Below, piece after piece: positions 25,405 to 35,027 of a stretch of DNA of 64,000 bases (the stretch's first letter is position 1; the number at the start of each line of letters is the position of its first letter). Source of the stretch: Candidatus Rhodoblastus alkanivorans. GTDB lineage: Bacteria; Pseudomonadota; Alphaproteobacteria; Rhizobiales; Beijerinckiaceae. Both the position numbers and the translations under genes were made by a program. The stretch spans positions 2,398,001 through 2,462,000 of the forward strand of contig NZ_JAIVFP010000001.1 of the NCBI RefSeq assembly GCF_022760755.1. The letters are read 5' to 3'. The notes beneath the pieces are model-generated. The model ran no database searches. It saw only the letters and a program-made list of their open reading frames with translations, and was not told the origin of the DNA.

Positions 25405-27126
25405 TTAGTTCTTCTTGGGCGGGATCAGGTCGGTGATCGTGCCTTCAAAAAGCTCAGCCGCCATGCCGAGGGTTTCGGACAGGGTCGGATGGGGGTGGAT
25501 GGTGAGGCCGATGTCCTCGGCGTCTGCGCTCATTTCGATGGCGAGCGCGGCTTCCGCGATCAGGTCGCCAGCATTTACGCCGACGATGCCGCAGCCGATC
25601 AGGCGCTTGGTCTCCTCGTCGAACAGCACCTTGGTCGCGCCCTCGTCGCGGCCGAGCGACAGAGCGCGGCCGGACGCCGCCCAGGGGAAGGTCGCCTTGC
25701 CGAACTTCAGGCCTTTGGCTTTGGCTTCGGTTTCGGTCACGCCGACCCAGGCCACTTCCGGGTCGGTGTAGGCGACGGACGGGATGACCTTGGCGTCGAA
25801 GACGGATTTGTGGCCGCAGGCGACTTCCGCCGCCACCTTGGCCTCATGGGTCGCCTTGTGGGCGAGCATGGGCTGGCCGACAATGTCGCCGATGGCGAAA
25901 ACATGCGGGACCTTGGTCCGCATCTGCTTGTCCACGGCGATGAAGCCGCGCTCGTCGACATTGAGGCCAGCGGCCTCGGCGTTGATGAGCTTGCCATTGG
26001 GCTTGCGGCCCACGGCGACCAACAGTTTGTCGAATGTGTCCTCGCTTTGGGCCCCGTCGGCCGCCTCGAAAGTCACGCGCAGGCCGGCGGGCTCGGCCGC
26101 GACAGCGACCACCTTGGTTTTGAGCAGGACCTTTTCGTATTTTCGGCCAATCCTTTTGGCGAGCGGCGCGACGATGTCCTTGTCGGCGCCCGGGATGATC
26201 TGGTCCATCAGCTCGACGACGGTCACTTTCGAGCCGAGCGCGTGATAGACCGTCGCCATTTCCAGCCCGATGATGCCGCCGCCGAGCACCAACAGGCGCT
26301 TCGGGACGTCGGCCAGCGCCAAAGCGCCAGTCGAATCGATGACGCGTGAATCATCGTGCGGGATGAAGGGCAAAGTGACGGGCTCGGAGCCGGCGGCGAT
26401 GATGGCCTTGTCGAAGGTGACGAGCTTTTTCGAGCCGTCCTCGGCGATGACTTCCATGCTGTTGGGCGAGGCGAAGGCGCCCTTGCCGGTGACGACCGTC
26501 ACCTTGCGCTGCTTGGCCATCGAGCCGAGGCCCCCGGTCAGCAGCTTGACGACGCTTTCCTTCCAGCCGCGCAGCTTGTCGAGGTCGATCGTCGGGTCGG
26601 CGAAGACGATGCCGTTCTCGCCGATTTCATGGGCCTCCTCGATCACCTTGGCGGCATGGAGCAGGGCCTTGGACGGAATACAGCCGACATTGAGACAGAC
26701 GCCGCCCAAGACCGGCCAGCGTTCGACCAGCACGACCCTGGCGCCGAGATCGGCGGCGCGGAAGGCGGCGGTATAGCCGCCGGGGCCAGCGCCGAGCACC
26801 AGCACTTCGGCGTGGAGATCGCCGGCAGCAGCGGAAGGGGCTGGCGCAGGGGCCGCCGCGGGCGCGGGAGCCGGGACGGCCGCGGCGGCGCCGGCTTCGT
26901 CCAGCAGCAGGATGAGTGCGCCTTCGCCGACCCTGTCGCCGACCTTGACCTTCAATTCCTTGACCACGCCGGCCGAGGGCGAGGGCACTTCCATCGTGGC
27001 CTTGTCCGATTCAAGCACGATCAGCGGGTCTTCCGGCTTGATCATATCGCCGGCCTTGACCAGGATTTCGATGATCGGAACGTCCTTGAAGTCGCCGATA
27101 TCGGGGACCTTGATTTCAATTGTCAT
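25405..27126 (-). CDS. lpdA: dihydrolipoyl dehydrogenase (E3) with N-terminal lipoyl domain
   Basis: 573 residues. A lipoyl domain (1-76, lysine in [12 protein letters not shown]) and an Ala/Pro-rich linker precede the flavoprotein. The FAD site [11 protein letters not shown] and the redox disulfide [13 protein letters not shown] follow. It reoxidises dihydrolipoamide in the pyruvate dehydrogenase complex, with NAD+ as acceptor. The start at 27126 is the first Met before the lipoyl domain. It is the last gene of aceE-aceF-lpdA and ends 7 bases from the convergent GTPase gene. Confidence 0.95.
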   Translation of the reverse strand: MTIEIKVPDIGDFKDVPIIEILVKAGDMIKPEDPLIVLESDKATMEVPSPSAGVVKELKVKVGDRVGEGALILLLDEAGAAAAVPAPAPAAAPAPAPSAAAGDLHAEVLVLGAGPGGYTAAFRAADLGARVVLVERWPVLGGVCLNVGCIPSKALLHAAKVIEEAHEIGENGIVFADPTIDLDKLRGWKESVVKLLTGGLGSMAKQRKVTVVTGKGAFASPNSMEVIAEDGSKKLVTFDKAIIAAGSEPVTLPFIPHDDSRVIDSTGALALADVPKRLLVLGGGIIGLEMATVYHALGSKVTVVELMDQIIPGADKDIVAPLAKRIGRKYEKVLLKTKVVAVAAEPAGLRVTFEAADGAQSEDTFDKLLVAVGRKPNGKLINAEAAGLNVDERGFIAVDKQMRTKVPHVFAIGDIVGQPMLAHKATHEAKVAAEVACGHKSVFDAKVIPSVAYTDPEVAWVGVTETEAKAKGLKFGKATFPWAASGRALSLGRDEGATKVLFDEETKRLIGCGIVGVNAGDLIAEAALAIEMSADAEDIGLTIHPHPTLSETLGMAAELFEGTITDLIPPKKN

Positions 27127-27139
27127 GGTTGCCCCCAAT

Positions 27140-28423
27140 TCACAGCGCCAGGCGGCGGATGTCTTCGAGCACGATGGCAAACGCCCGGGCGAAGCGGGCC
27201 GCGGCCGCGCCGTCGATCACGCGATGGTCGTAGGATAGCGACAAAGGCAGCATCAGGCGCGGCACGAATTCCTTGCCGTTCCAGACCGGCGCCATTTTCG
27301 AGCGCACGACGCCGAGGATCGCCACTTCCGGCGCGTTGACGATCGGCGAGAAACTTGTGCCGCCAATGCCGCCGAGCGAGGAAATAGTGAAACTCGCCCC
27401 CGACATTTCGGCCGGCGACAACTTTCCGGCGCGCGCTTTCGCGGAAAGGTCGCCGAGTTCCTTCGCAAGCTCCAGGACGCCCTTCTTGTCCGCATCCTTG
27501 ATCACCGGCACGACCAGGCCTTCCGGCGTGTCGCAGGCGAAGCCGATGTGCCAGTATTTCTTGTGGATCAGCGAGTCCTTGGTTGGGCTCAGCGACGAGT
27601 TGAAGTCCGGATATTGTTTCAGCACCGCGACGCTGGCGCGGATGAGGAAAGGCAGCAGCGAGACCCGATAGGACTCCTTGGCTTTTTTGCCTTCCTCGTC
27701 GAGCTTTTTACGGAAATCCTCCAGATCGGTGATGTCGGCCTCGTCATTCTGGGTGACAGCCGGCACATTGAGCCAGGAACGATGCAGGAAGGGGCCCGAC
27801 AGCTTGCGGATGCGCGACAGCGGCTTTTCCTCGATCGGCCCGAATTTGGAAAAGTCGATGACGGGGATTTCCGGAATGCCGGCGCCGGTCGCGCCGCCCG
27901 GGGCCGCGGCCTTGCCGCCAGCCAGAAAAGCCTTCACGTCCTCTTTGGTGATGCGGCCCTTGTCGCCGGTGGCCGGGACCCGGGTCAGGTCGATATCGAG
28001 TTCGCGGGCGAGGCGGCGCACGGCGGGCGAGGCGAAGATATCGCCAAAATCCGAAAGCGACGTACGGGGCCCGAGAATAGGCGCCGGTCCGCCGGTCTTG
28101 CCGGCGTCGAGATCGGTCACCGCGATCGGCTCCGGCTTGAGTTCCGGCGCGGCGGACGCCGGCGTCGGGGCGGGCGCCGGCGTCCCTTCCGCGGCCAGCG
28201 TCAGAATGGCTGAGCCTTCCGAGACCTTGTCGCCGACCTTGACGAGCAGTTCCGACACGACGCCCGCCTCGGGGGCGGGAACCTCCATCGTGGCCTTGTC
28301 GGATTCGAGCACGATCAACGGGTCTTCCGCCTTGATCGAATCGCCGGCCTTGACCAGGATTTCGATCACGGGAACGCCTTGGAAATCGCCGATATCCGGC
28401 ACTTTCACTTCAATCTTGGACAT
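27140..28423 (-). CDS. aceF: pyruvate dehydrogenase E2, dihydrolipoamide acetyltransferase
   Basis: 427 residues. One lipoyl domain (1-76, [15 protein letters not shown]), a peripheral-subunit binding domain (about 130-165, [16 protein letters not shown]), and the catalytic domain with the active-site histidine in DHRVIDGAA. It passes the acetyl group from E1 to CoA. The single lipoyl domain is at the low end of the one to three seen in this family; E3 here carries another. The ATG at 28423 is chosen over a TTG three codons earlier. Confidence 0.95.
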   Translation of the reverse strand: MSKIEVKVPDIGDFQGVPVIEILVKAGDSIKAEDPLIVLESDKATMEVPAPEAGVVSELLVKVGDKVSEGSAILTLAAEGTPAPAPTPASAAPELKPEPIAVTDLDAGKTGGPAPILGPRTSLSDFGDIFASPAVRRLARELDIDLTRVPATGDKGRITKEDVKAFLAGGKAAAPGGATGAGIPEIPVIDFSKFGPIEEKPLSRIRKLSGPFLHRSWLNVPAVTQNDEADITDLEDFRKKLDEEGKKAKESYRVSLLPFLIRASVAVLKQYPDFNSSLSPTKDSLIHKKYWHIGFACDTPEGLVVPVIKDADKKGVLELAKELGDLSAKARAGKLSPAEMSGASFTISSLGGIGGTSFSPIVNAPEVAILGVVRSKMAPVWNGKEFVPRLMLPLSLSYDHRVIDGAAAARFARAFAIVLEDIRRLAL

Positions 28424-28461
28424 TTTTTCCAACCTTGGGAGAAGGGAGCGGTGGGCGAGAT

Positions 28462-31122
28462 TCAGGAATGCCGAGGGTCGGGCTTTTCGGGATCGAGGCG
28501 ATAGAGGTCGATCGCGTCGGCGACCTTTTTCGCCGGCAGCAATTGCGACTCCGCCAACGCCTTCAGCGCCGCGACGGCGACGTAATGGCGGTCCACCTCG
28601 AAGAAGGCACGCAGCTTGCGGCGATAGTCGGAGCGGCCGAAGCCGTCGGTGCCGAGCACCCTGTAGCGGGTCGGCACATGGCCGCGAATCTGCTCGGCGA
28701 AGGCGCGGATGTAATCACTGGTGGCCACCACGGGACTGTCGCCGCGCGCCTGCAACAGCTGGGTGACATAGGGAATGCGCGGCTCCTCCATCGGATGCAG
28801 CATGTTCCAGCGCTCACAGGCGTCGGCTTCGCGCTTCAGTTCAGTGAAGCTGGTCACGGCGAAAATGTCGGCCTGGATGCCGAAATCGCGTTCGAGCAGC
28901 TCCGCGCCTGCGATCGCCTCGCGCAAAATCGAGCCCGAGCCGAGCAGGGTCACTTTCTTTTCCTTCGGCGTGCCTTCCGGCGCGGCCCTGAAGAGATACA
29001 TGCCCTTGACGATGCCCTCTTCCGCGCCCTCCGGCATGGCGGGATGTTCGTAATTCTCGTTGAGCAAAGTGAGGTAGTAATAGACGTCCTCGCCCTTGCC
29101 ATACATGCGCTCCAGCCCGTGCTGGACGATGACCGCGACTTCATAGGAGAAGGTCGCGTCATAGGACACGCAGTTGGGGATGGTGGACGAGAGGATGTGG
29201 CTGTGGCCGTCCTCGTGCTGGAGGCCCTCGCCGTTGAGCGTGGTGCGGCCCGAGGTGCCGCCGAGCAGGAAGCCGCGGGCGCGCAGATCCCCCGCCGCCC
29301 AGGCGAGGTCGTGGACGCGCTGGAACCCGAACATCGAATAATAGATGTAGAACGGGATCATCGGCGTGTTGGAATGGGAATAGGACGTCGCCGCCGCGAT
29401 CCATGAGGCCATGGCGCCGGCCTCGTTGATGCCCTCCTGGAGCATCTGGCCGGAGCGGTCCTCCTTGTAATAGGAAAGCTGGTCGGCGTCCTGCGGGCGG
29501 TAAAGCTGGCCGACCTGCGAGAAAATGCCATATTGGCGGAACATGCCCTCCATGCCGAAGGTGCGGGACTCATCCGGCACGATCGGCACGATGCGCTTGC
29601 CGATATTCTTGTCGCGCAAAAGGTGGTTCAGCACCCTGACGAAAGCCATGGTGGTGGAGATTTCGCGGCCCTCGGTCGATTTGAGCTGGGCTTCGAGCGA
29701 CGACAGCGGCGGGATGACCAGCGGCTCGCTCTGGCGCCGGCGGGCCGGCAGATAGCCGCCGAGCGCCTCGCGCCGCGCCCGCAGATAATTCATCTCCTCA
29801 GACCCTTCCGGGAATTTCAGCAGGGGCAGATGCTCGATCTCGCTGTCGGCGACCGGAATTTTGAAGCGGTCGCGGAACTGCTTGAGCGCTTCCAGGCTCA
29901 TTTTCTTGGCCTGGTGGGCCATCATCTGGGCTTCGCCGGCCGAGCCCATGCCATAGCCCTTGACTGTCTTCGCGAGAATGACGGTCGGCTGTCCCTTATG
30001 CTCGACCGCCGCCTTGTAGGCCGCGAAAATCTTGCGCGAGTCATGGCCGCCGCGGGTCAGGCTCCAGATCTTGTCGTCGGACCATTCCTTGACCATGGCC
30101 GCGGTCTCGGGATAGCGGCCGAAGAATTTCTCGCGGATATAGGCGCCATTCTTGGACTTGAAATCCTGATATTCTCCGTCGACGCATTCTTCCATCAACT
30201 GACGCAGGCGGCCGGTGACGTCCCTGGCGAGCAGTTCGTCCCAGCCCGTGCCCCAGATCAACTTGATGACGTTCCACCCGGCGCCGCGGAAGTCCGCCTC
30301 CAGTTCCTGGATGATCTTGCCATTGCCGCGCACCGGGCCGTCAAGGCGCTGGAGGTTGCAGTTGATGACGAAGATGAGGTTGTCGAGCTTTTCGCGGCCG
30401 GCCAACGAGATGGCGCCCAGGGACTCGGGCTCGTCCATCTCGCCGTCGCCCATGAAGGCCCAGACTTTTCTTTCATGGGTTTCGATCAGGCTGCGCCCTT
30501 CGAGATAGCGCATGAAGCGGGCCTGATAAATCGCCATCAGGGGTCCGAGGCCCATCGAGACGGTCGGGAATTGCCAGAAATCCGGCATCAGCCAGGGATG
30601 CGGATAAGACGAAATGCCCTTGCCGTCCACCTCCTGACGGAAATTGAGGATTTGCTCTTCGGAGAGGCGGCCTTCGACAAAGGCGCGGGCGTAGATACCG
30701 GGCGAGGAATGGCCCTGGAAAAACACGAGGTCGCCGGCGTGTTTTTCGTCCGGCGCGCGCCAGAAATGCATGAAGCCGACGTCATAGAGCGTCGCGGCGG
30801 ACTGGAAGCTGGCAATATGGCCGCCAAGCTCGGACGAGGTCTTGTTGGCCTTGAGCACCACCATTGCCGCATTCCAGCGGATCGTGGCGCGGATTTTGGT
30901 CTCGATCTCGCGGACGCCGGGATGCGGCGGCTGCTGTTCCGGGGGAATGGTGTTGATATAAGCGGTGTTCCAGGCGAAAGGCAGTTTCGCGCCGTTCTTG
31001 CGCGCCTCCGAAACCACATCGCTGAGCAGGCCGTCCACCCGCTCGACGCCCTCGAATTCCTGCACCGAATTGAGGGCCTCAAGCCACTCCCGCGTTTCGG
31101 CGGCCGCGTCCGATTTGTCCAT
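28462..31122 (-). CDS. aceE: pyruvate dehydrogenase E1, homodimeric type
   Basis: 886 residues, the standard size for the single-chain E1. The thiamine diphosphate motif begins GDGEMDEPESLG. The start ATG at 31122 has the ribosome site AGGGAG seven bases upstream. The enzyme decarboxylates pyruvate and acetylates the lipoyl arm of E2. A homodimeric AceE rather than an alpha/beta E1 is a feature of a subset of alphaproteobacteria. First gene of the operon. Confidence 0.97.
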   Translation of the reverse strand: MDKSDAAAETREWLEALNSVQEFEGVERVDGLLSDVVSEARKNGAKLPFAWNTAYINTIPPEQQPPHPGVREIETKIRATIRWNAAMVVLKANKTSSELGGHIASFQSAATLYDVGFMHFWRAPDEKHAGDLVFFQGHSSPGIYARAFVEGRLSEEQILNFRQEVDGKGISSYPHPWLMPDFWQFPTVSMGLGPLMAIYQARFMRYLEGRSLIETHERKVWAFMGDGEMDEPESLGAISLAGREKLDNLIFVINCNLQRLDGPVRGNGKIIQELEADFRGAGWNVIKLIWGTGWDELLARDVTGRLRQLMEECVDGEYQDFKSKNGAYIREKFFGRYPETAAMVKEWSDDKIWSLTRGGHDSRKIFAAYKAAVEHKGQPTVILAKTVKGYGMGSAGEAQMMAHQAKKMSLEALKQFRDRFKIPVADSEIEHLPLLKFPEGSEEMNYLRARREALGGYLPARRRQSEPLVIPPLSSLEAQLKSTEGREISTTMAFVRVLNHLLRDKNIGKRIVPIVPDESRTFGMEGMFRQYGIFSQVGQLYRPQDADQLSYYKEDRSGQMLQEGINEAGAMASWIAAATSYSHSNTPMIPFYIYYSMFGFQRVHDLAWAAGDLRARGFLLGGTSGRTTLNGEGLQHEDGHSHILSSTIPNCVSYDATFSYEVAVIVQHGLERMYGKGEDVYYYLTLLNENYEHPAMPEGAEEGIVKGMYLFRAAPEGTPKEKKVTLLGSGSILREAIAGAELLERDFGIQADIFAVTSFTELKREADACERWNMLHPMEEPRIPYVTQLLQARGDSPVVATSDYIRAFAEQIRGHVPTRYRVLGTDGFGRSDYRRKLRAFFEVDRHYVAVAALKALAESQLLPAKKVADAIDLYRLDPEKPDPRHS

Positions 31123-31225
31123 GCCTAGCTCCCTTGAGGGCGGCGGCCGGATCGGCCCCACGCCGGTTTTTGGTCGATGATAGGCGCGCTTTTGCGCCGC
31201 CGCTTCTCAGCATTTGGCCGGATAG

Positions 31226-31876
31226 TCAAATGACTGAATTGACGATGACGATATGCAGCCTCCCCGGCCCATGGGCGCCCCGCGCGAGCACGCCTTCGAT
31301 GTCCGTGGTGCCGCTCGCGCCGGTGACCAGATTGACGTTGCGCGGAACGGGCAGGCCACTGGCCAGGGCGGCGTAATCCTCCATGCGCGGAACAAGGCTT
31401 TGCGCGCTAAGCGCGACAAGATGATGGAGGGGCAGAAATTCATAGAGCGTCGGCGCCTCCCGCCCGGAATGGAAGACCAGAGAGCCGGTTTCGGCCACGC
31501 CGCAGAGCGCGATGCCGACCGCAAGCGGGCTATCGGGGCGCAAGGGCGCGTCGGGGCGCAGCGCGCCCCAGTCGAGCTTTTGCAGGCGCGGGTCGGGCTG
31601 GAGGGAGAATTCCGGCGCAAGCTCGTTGGCGGCGACATAGCGCGCGACCGCGCCGGGCAGCTCGGCCAGCGTTTCGACGCGCTCAAGCGTCGCGCCGACT
31701 TTTTCGGCGCCGGCGCGCGCCGTGAACAACGCGACGAGGTCGCTGGCTTCCAGCGGCGGCAGCGTCTTTTTCATCGCCTCGGAACAGGCTTGCGCCTGCG
31801 CCGCGATCTCGGCCGGGGCGGTGCGGTTTGGGCGCGCCTTGCGGATCGCGACGAAAATATTTTCGCGCGCGCTCAT
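31226..31876 (-). CDS. lutC: lactate utilization protein C (LUD domain)
   Basis: 216 residues with the LUD-domain signature (SPLAVGIALCGVAETGS, NLVTGASGTTDIEGVLARGAHGP). With LutA and LutB it forms the iron-sulfur L-lactate oxidation complex. The start overlaps the stop of lutB by 4 bases. Confidence 0.9.
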   Translation of the reverse strand: MSARENIFVAIRKARPNRTAPAEIAAQAQACSEAMKKTLPPLEASDLVALFTARAGAEKVGATLERVETLAELPGAVARYVAANELAPEFSLQPDPRLQKLDWGALRPDAPLRPDSPLAVGIALCGVAETGSLVFHSGREAPTLYEFLPLHHLVALSAQSLVPRMEDYAALASGLPVPRNVNLVTGASGTTDIEGVLARGAHGPGRLHIVIVNSVI

Positions 31877-33288
31877 GGCTTTCTGTTCTCCTTGCCGCCC
31901 TTCTTGATCGTGGTCAGAAATGTTTGCCTTGGCGGCTTGGGGAAGTCGCGCGACGCCGTCCAGCCCGAGGCGAGCGGCAGCGACGAAATCCACCCCTCCC
32001 GGGCGAACAGCCGCATCGCCGGCAAGGCGAAAGCTTGCGCCAGCCGGTAAAGCGCCGGTCGCGCGGCGACATAGGCCCAGGCTTTCACCGCCGCGCTCGA
32101 AATTTTCGGCTCGTAACCGGCGCGCCAGCTTCGCGCGCGCCAATGGCGCAGCAGTGTCGGCAAGGGAATGTCCACCGGGCAGACCTGCTTGCATTGGCCG
32201 TTGAGGGTGCAGGCGGTGGGCAGGTCGCGGGTCCGCTCGAGCCCGTCGAACACCGGGGTCAGAACCGAGCCCATCGGGCCGGGATAGGCGCCGCCATAGG
32301 CGTGGCCGCCAATGGCGCGATAGACCACACAATGGTTGAGGCAGGCGCCGCATCGCAGGCAGCGCAGCATGTCCGGCATTTCGGCGAGCATTTGCGTCCG
32401 GCCGTGATCGACCAGCACGATATGGAACTGCTCCGGCCCGTCGCGGTCGCCCGGGCGCTTCGGGCCGCAATGGAAAGTGGTGTATTGTGTGAGATCGGCG
32501 CCCGTCGCCGAGCGGACCAGCAGGCGGGTCAATTGCAGCGCATGCTCGGTGCTGGCGACGATTTTTTCTATGCCCGCCGTCACGATATGGACGCGGGGCG
32601 GGGTCGTGGTCAGTTCGGCGTTGCCCTCATTGGTGATGGTGCAGATCGCGCCGGTCTCGGCGACCAGGAAATTGGCGCCGGAAATGCCGACTTCGGCGGC
32701 GAAGAAATCCGCGCGCAATTCCTTGCGCGCCGAACCGACCATGCTGACCACGTCGTGGGCGGGCGGCTTTTCATGGTGATATTGGTCAAAGAGTTTGGCC
32801 ACGTCCTCAGCTGTGCGATGGGCGGCGGGCCAGATGATATGGGAGGGCGTCTCGCCGGCGAGCTGGATGATATGTTCGGCGAGATCGGTCTCGACCCGGC
32901 GCAACCCGGCGCCGGCGAGCGCATGGGGCAGTCCAATCTCCTCGCCCAGCATGCTTTTCGAGCGCGTTACGGTTTTTGCGCCTGCCGCCTTGCAGAGGTC
33001 CACGACGATCCGGCAGGCCTCGTCGGCGTCGCGCGCCCAATGAACTAAAGCGCCGGAAGCCAGCGCGTTGCGCTCGAACATTTCCAGGTAAAAGGCCATG
33101 TGCTCGATCGCATGGTCCTTGATCGCGGCCGCCGCGGCGCGGGCGGCTTCGAAATCAGGCCAGGCGGCGACGGCGGCGGCGCGTTTGCGCCGGGCGTTGC
33201 CGGTCGTACGCTCGATCGCGATCTTGAGCTGGGGATCGTGGAGCGCCTTTTCGACGCGATCATGGAAATTCCCGGCGGGCGCGGTCAT
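31873..33288 (-). CDS. lutB: lactate utilization iron-sulfur protein LutB
   Basis: 471 residues. The N-terminal half is a LUD domain (SKSMLGEEIGL, VAETGAICTITNEGN). The C-terminal half has two iron-sulfur cysteine groups, CLRCGACLNHC and CTLNGQCKQVC. It transfers electrons from lactate within LutABC. The chosen ATG at 33288 overlaps the stop of lutA (ATGA-type coupling); the longer open frame upstream runs into lutA and is not used. Confidence 0.94.
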   Translation of the reverse strand: MTAPAGNFHDRVEKALHDPQLKIAIERTTGNARRKRAAAVAAWPDFEAARAAAAAIKDHAIEHMAFYLEMFERNALASGALVHWARDADEACRIVVDLCKAAGAKTVTRSKSMLGEEIGLPHALAGAGLRRVETDLAEHIIQLAGETPSHIIWPAAHRTAEDVAKLFDQYHHEKPPAHDVVSMVGSARKELRADFFAAEVGISGANFLVAETGAICTITNEGNAELTTTPPRVHIVTAGIEKIVASTEHALQLTRLLVRSATGADLTQYTTFHCGPKRPGDRDGPEQFHIVLVDHGRTQMLAEMPDMLRCLRCGACLNHCVVYRAIGGHAYGGAYPGPMGSVLTPVFDGLERTRDLPTACTLNGQCKQVCPVDIPLPTLLRHWRARSWRAGYEPKISSAAVKAWAYVAARPALYRLAQAFALPAMRLFAREGWISSLPLASGWTASRDFPKPPRQTFLTTIKKGGKENRKP

Positions 33289-34064
33289 GGCGCGTCCTCG
33301 CCGATGGCGCGTTGCGCCATGCCGGCCAGGACTTCCGCCGCGTGGAAGACTCGCGTCTTCGCGCGATCGCGGCGTAATTTGCCGGCCATATTCAGCAGGC
33401 AGCCGAGATCGCCGCCGAGCAGGAGGTCGGCCCCGGTCGCGACGACATTTTGCGCCTTTTCGCCGACGATTGCCTCGGAAATCCCGGAATATTTTACGCA
33501 AAAGGTCCCGCCGAAGCCGCAGCAGGTCTCTTCGCCTTCGAGCGGGCGCAGGTCGAGGCCTTCGACCGCGCCGAGCAAGGCGCGCGGCTGAGTCTTGACG
33601 CCGAGTTCGCGCAGGCCGGAGCAGGAATCGTGATAGGCTGCGCTGGCCTTGCAGGCGACGTTTTGCGGCCGAAAGCCGCGCAGATCGACGAGGAAGCTCA
33701 GCAATTCGTGGGTCTTGGCGGCGAGCGCCTCCGCGCGCGCGCGCCAGGCCGGATCATCGGTGAAAAGCTCGGGATAATGCGCCTTGATCATCCCAGCGCA
33801 GGAACCGGACGGCGCGACGAGGTAATCGTAAGGCTCGAAAGTCTCGATTACGGATTTGGCGATGGGCTTGGTCGCCTCGTCGGCGCCGCTGTTGAAGGCG
33901 GGCTGGCCGCAGCAGGTCTGGCTCAGAGGAACTTCGACCCGGCAGCCGGCGGCCTCAAGCAGGGCGACGGCGGCGAAGCCGACATTCGGCCGGATCGAAT
34001 CGACCAGGCAAGTCACAAAAAGGCCGACGCGCGGCCCGTCGAGGGCATTTCCACCTACCGTCAT
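33285..34064 (-). CDS. lutA: lactate utilization protein A (CCG-domain protein)
   Basis: 259 residues with the two cysteine-rich CCG motifs (QTCCGQPAFNSG and EETCCGFGGTF) of the LutA/GlpC family, which hold non-cubane iron-sulfur clusters. First gene of lutABC. An inverted repeat that matches the one in front of the neighbouring FadR-type regulator lies just upstream. Confidence 0.93.
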   Translation of the reverse strand: MTVGGNALDGPRVGLFVTCLVDSIRPNVGFAAVALLEAAGCRVEVPLSQTCCGQPAFNSGADEATKPIAKSVIETFEPYDYLVAPSGSCAGMIKAHYPELFTDDPAWRARAEALAAKTHELLSFLVDLRGFRPQNVACKASAAYHDSCSGLRELGVKTQPRALLGAVEGLDLRPLEGEETCCGFGGTFCVKYSGISEAIVGEKAQNVVATGADLLLGGDLGCLLNMAGKLRRDRAKTRVFHAAEVLAGMAQRAIGEDAP

Positions 34065-34119
34065 TGGAGCCGGCCCATTTCAGCGAGGTCGTGGCCGCCT
34101 TATAACGAGGAAATTTTAT

Positions 34120-34140
34120 GTGGTCAAATGTTTTTACCAC
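34120..34140. promoter_or_regulatory. putative FadR/LldR-type operator in front of lutA
   Basis: GTGGT-N11-ACCAC, with GGTCAAATG on the left arm. It lies 56 bases upstream of the lutA start and beside the 3' end of the regulator gene. The same GGTCAAATG word occurs in front of the regulator. FadR-family operators generally have this TGGT...ACCA form. Confidence 0.6.
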
Positions 34141-34143
34141 CAA

Positions 34144-34914
34144 TCAGTCGCTGGCGCGGGCCAGCAATTCGGAGCGGCCCATGCGGCGGAGCGCCCGGGC
34201 GACGCGGGTCTCTTCCTCGCGCATTTCCTTCAGCGTGCTGGCGATCCCGCGGATATGGGCGGTCGCCGCGGCCGCCGCCGCTTCGGGATCGCGGGCGAGA
34301 ATGGCCTCGGCGATCGCGAAATGCTGGTCGAGCAGCACATCCCGCGAGCCGGCCTTCGCATAAAGCTCGCTGCGGTTGTAGAAGGCGTCGCTGCGCAGCA
34401 TTTCATAGAGCGCGCGCATGATGTGCAGCAGCACCAGATTATGCGCCGCCTCATAGATCAGCATGTGCAGTTCGGCGTCGGTCTCCGCTTCGGCCGCGAT
34501 GTCGTTGGCCTCATGCGCTTGGCGCAGCTTCTGCAGGCAGCGAGCGATGGCTTCGCGCTCGACGTCGGTGGCGCGCGTGGCTGCAAGCCGCGCGGCTTCG
34601 CCTTCGATCAGGCAGCGATATTCCAGGTAATCCTTCAAGGCATGGTCGCTCGACTGGAACAGCGAGGTCAGCGGATCGATCATGGGGGTGAGGAAGCGGC
34701 TGACGAAATTTCCCGCCTTGTTGGTCTCGATCAGGCCGCGCGCCTGCAATTTGTCGAGCGCCTCGCGCAGCGAAGGGCGGGAGACGTCGAGCTTTGCCGC
34801 CAGTTCGCGTTCAGGCGCGAGCTTTTCGCCCGGCCGCAGCGCCCCTTCGAGGATGAGCTGTTCGAGATGCTCGGCGAGCGCGTCGGCCAGTTTGGGGGTC
34901 CGCAACGGGTCCAT
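34144..34914 (-). CDS. FadR/GntR family regulator, LldR/PdhR-like
   Basis: 256 residues. An N-terminal winged helix (about 1-70: LRPGEKLAPERELAAKLDVSRPSLREAL) and a C-terminal all-helical FCD effector domain with likely metal or ligand residues (Asp/His around LHMLIYEAAH, DQHFAIAEA). It is directly upstream of lutABC on the same strand and both have similar operator-like repeats, so it probably controls lactate use and its own gene, with lactate or pyruvate as effector. The effector is not shown by sequence. Confidence 0.9.
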   Translation of the reverse strand: MDPLRTPKLADALAEHLEQLILEGALRPGEKLAPERELAAKLDVSRPSLREALDKLQARGLIETNKAGNFVSRFLTPMIDPLTSLFQSSDHALKDYLEYRCLIEGEAARLAATRATDVEREAIARCLQKLRQAHEANDIAAEAETDAELHMLIYEAAHNLVLLHIMRALYEMLRSDAFYNRSELYAKAGSRDVLLDQHFAIAEAILARDPEAAAAAATAHIRGIASTLKEMREEETRVARALRRMGRSELLARASD

Positions 34915-34978
34915 GAAAAGTCCTGTCTGCCGGCCTTGAACCTGGCGGCCCGGCGCGAGGGATCGTCCCCTTCGCTTG

Positions 34979-34995
34979 GGTCAAATGATTAGACC
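34979..34995. promoter_or_regulatory. putative operator in front of the FadR-type regulator
   Basis: GGTC-N9-GACC, starting GGTCAAATG exactly like the left arm of the lutA operator. It is about 65 bases upstream of the regulator start, which suggests autoregulation. Confidence 0.55.
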
Positions 34996-35027
34996 ACAAA
35001 ATGGGCCGGTCATCCAGAAGGAAAAAC

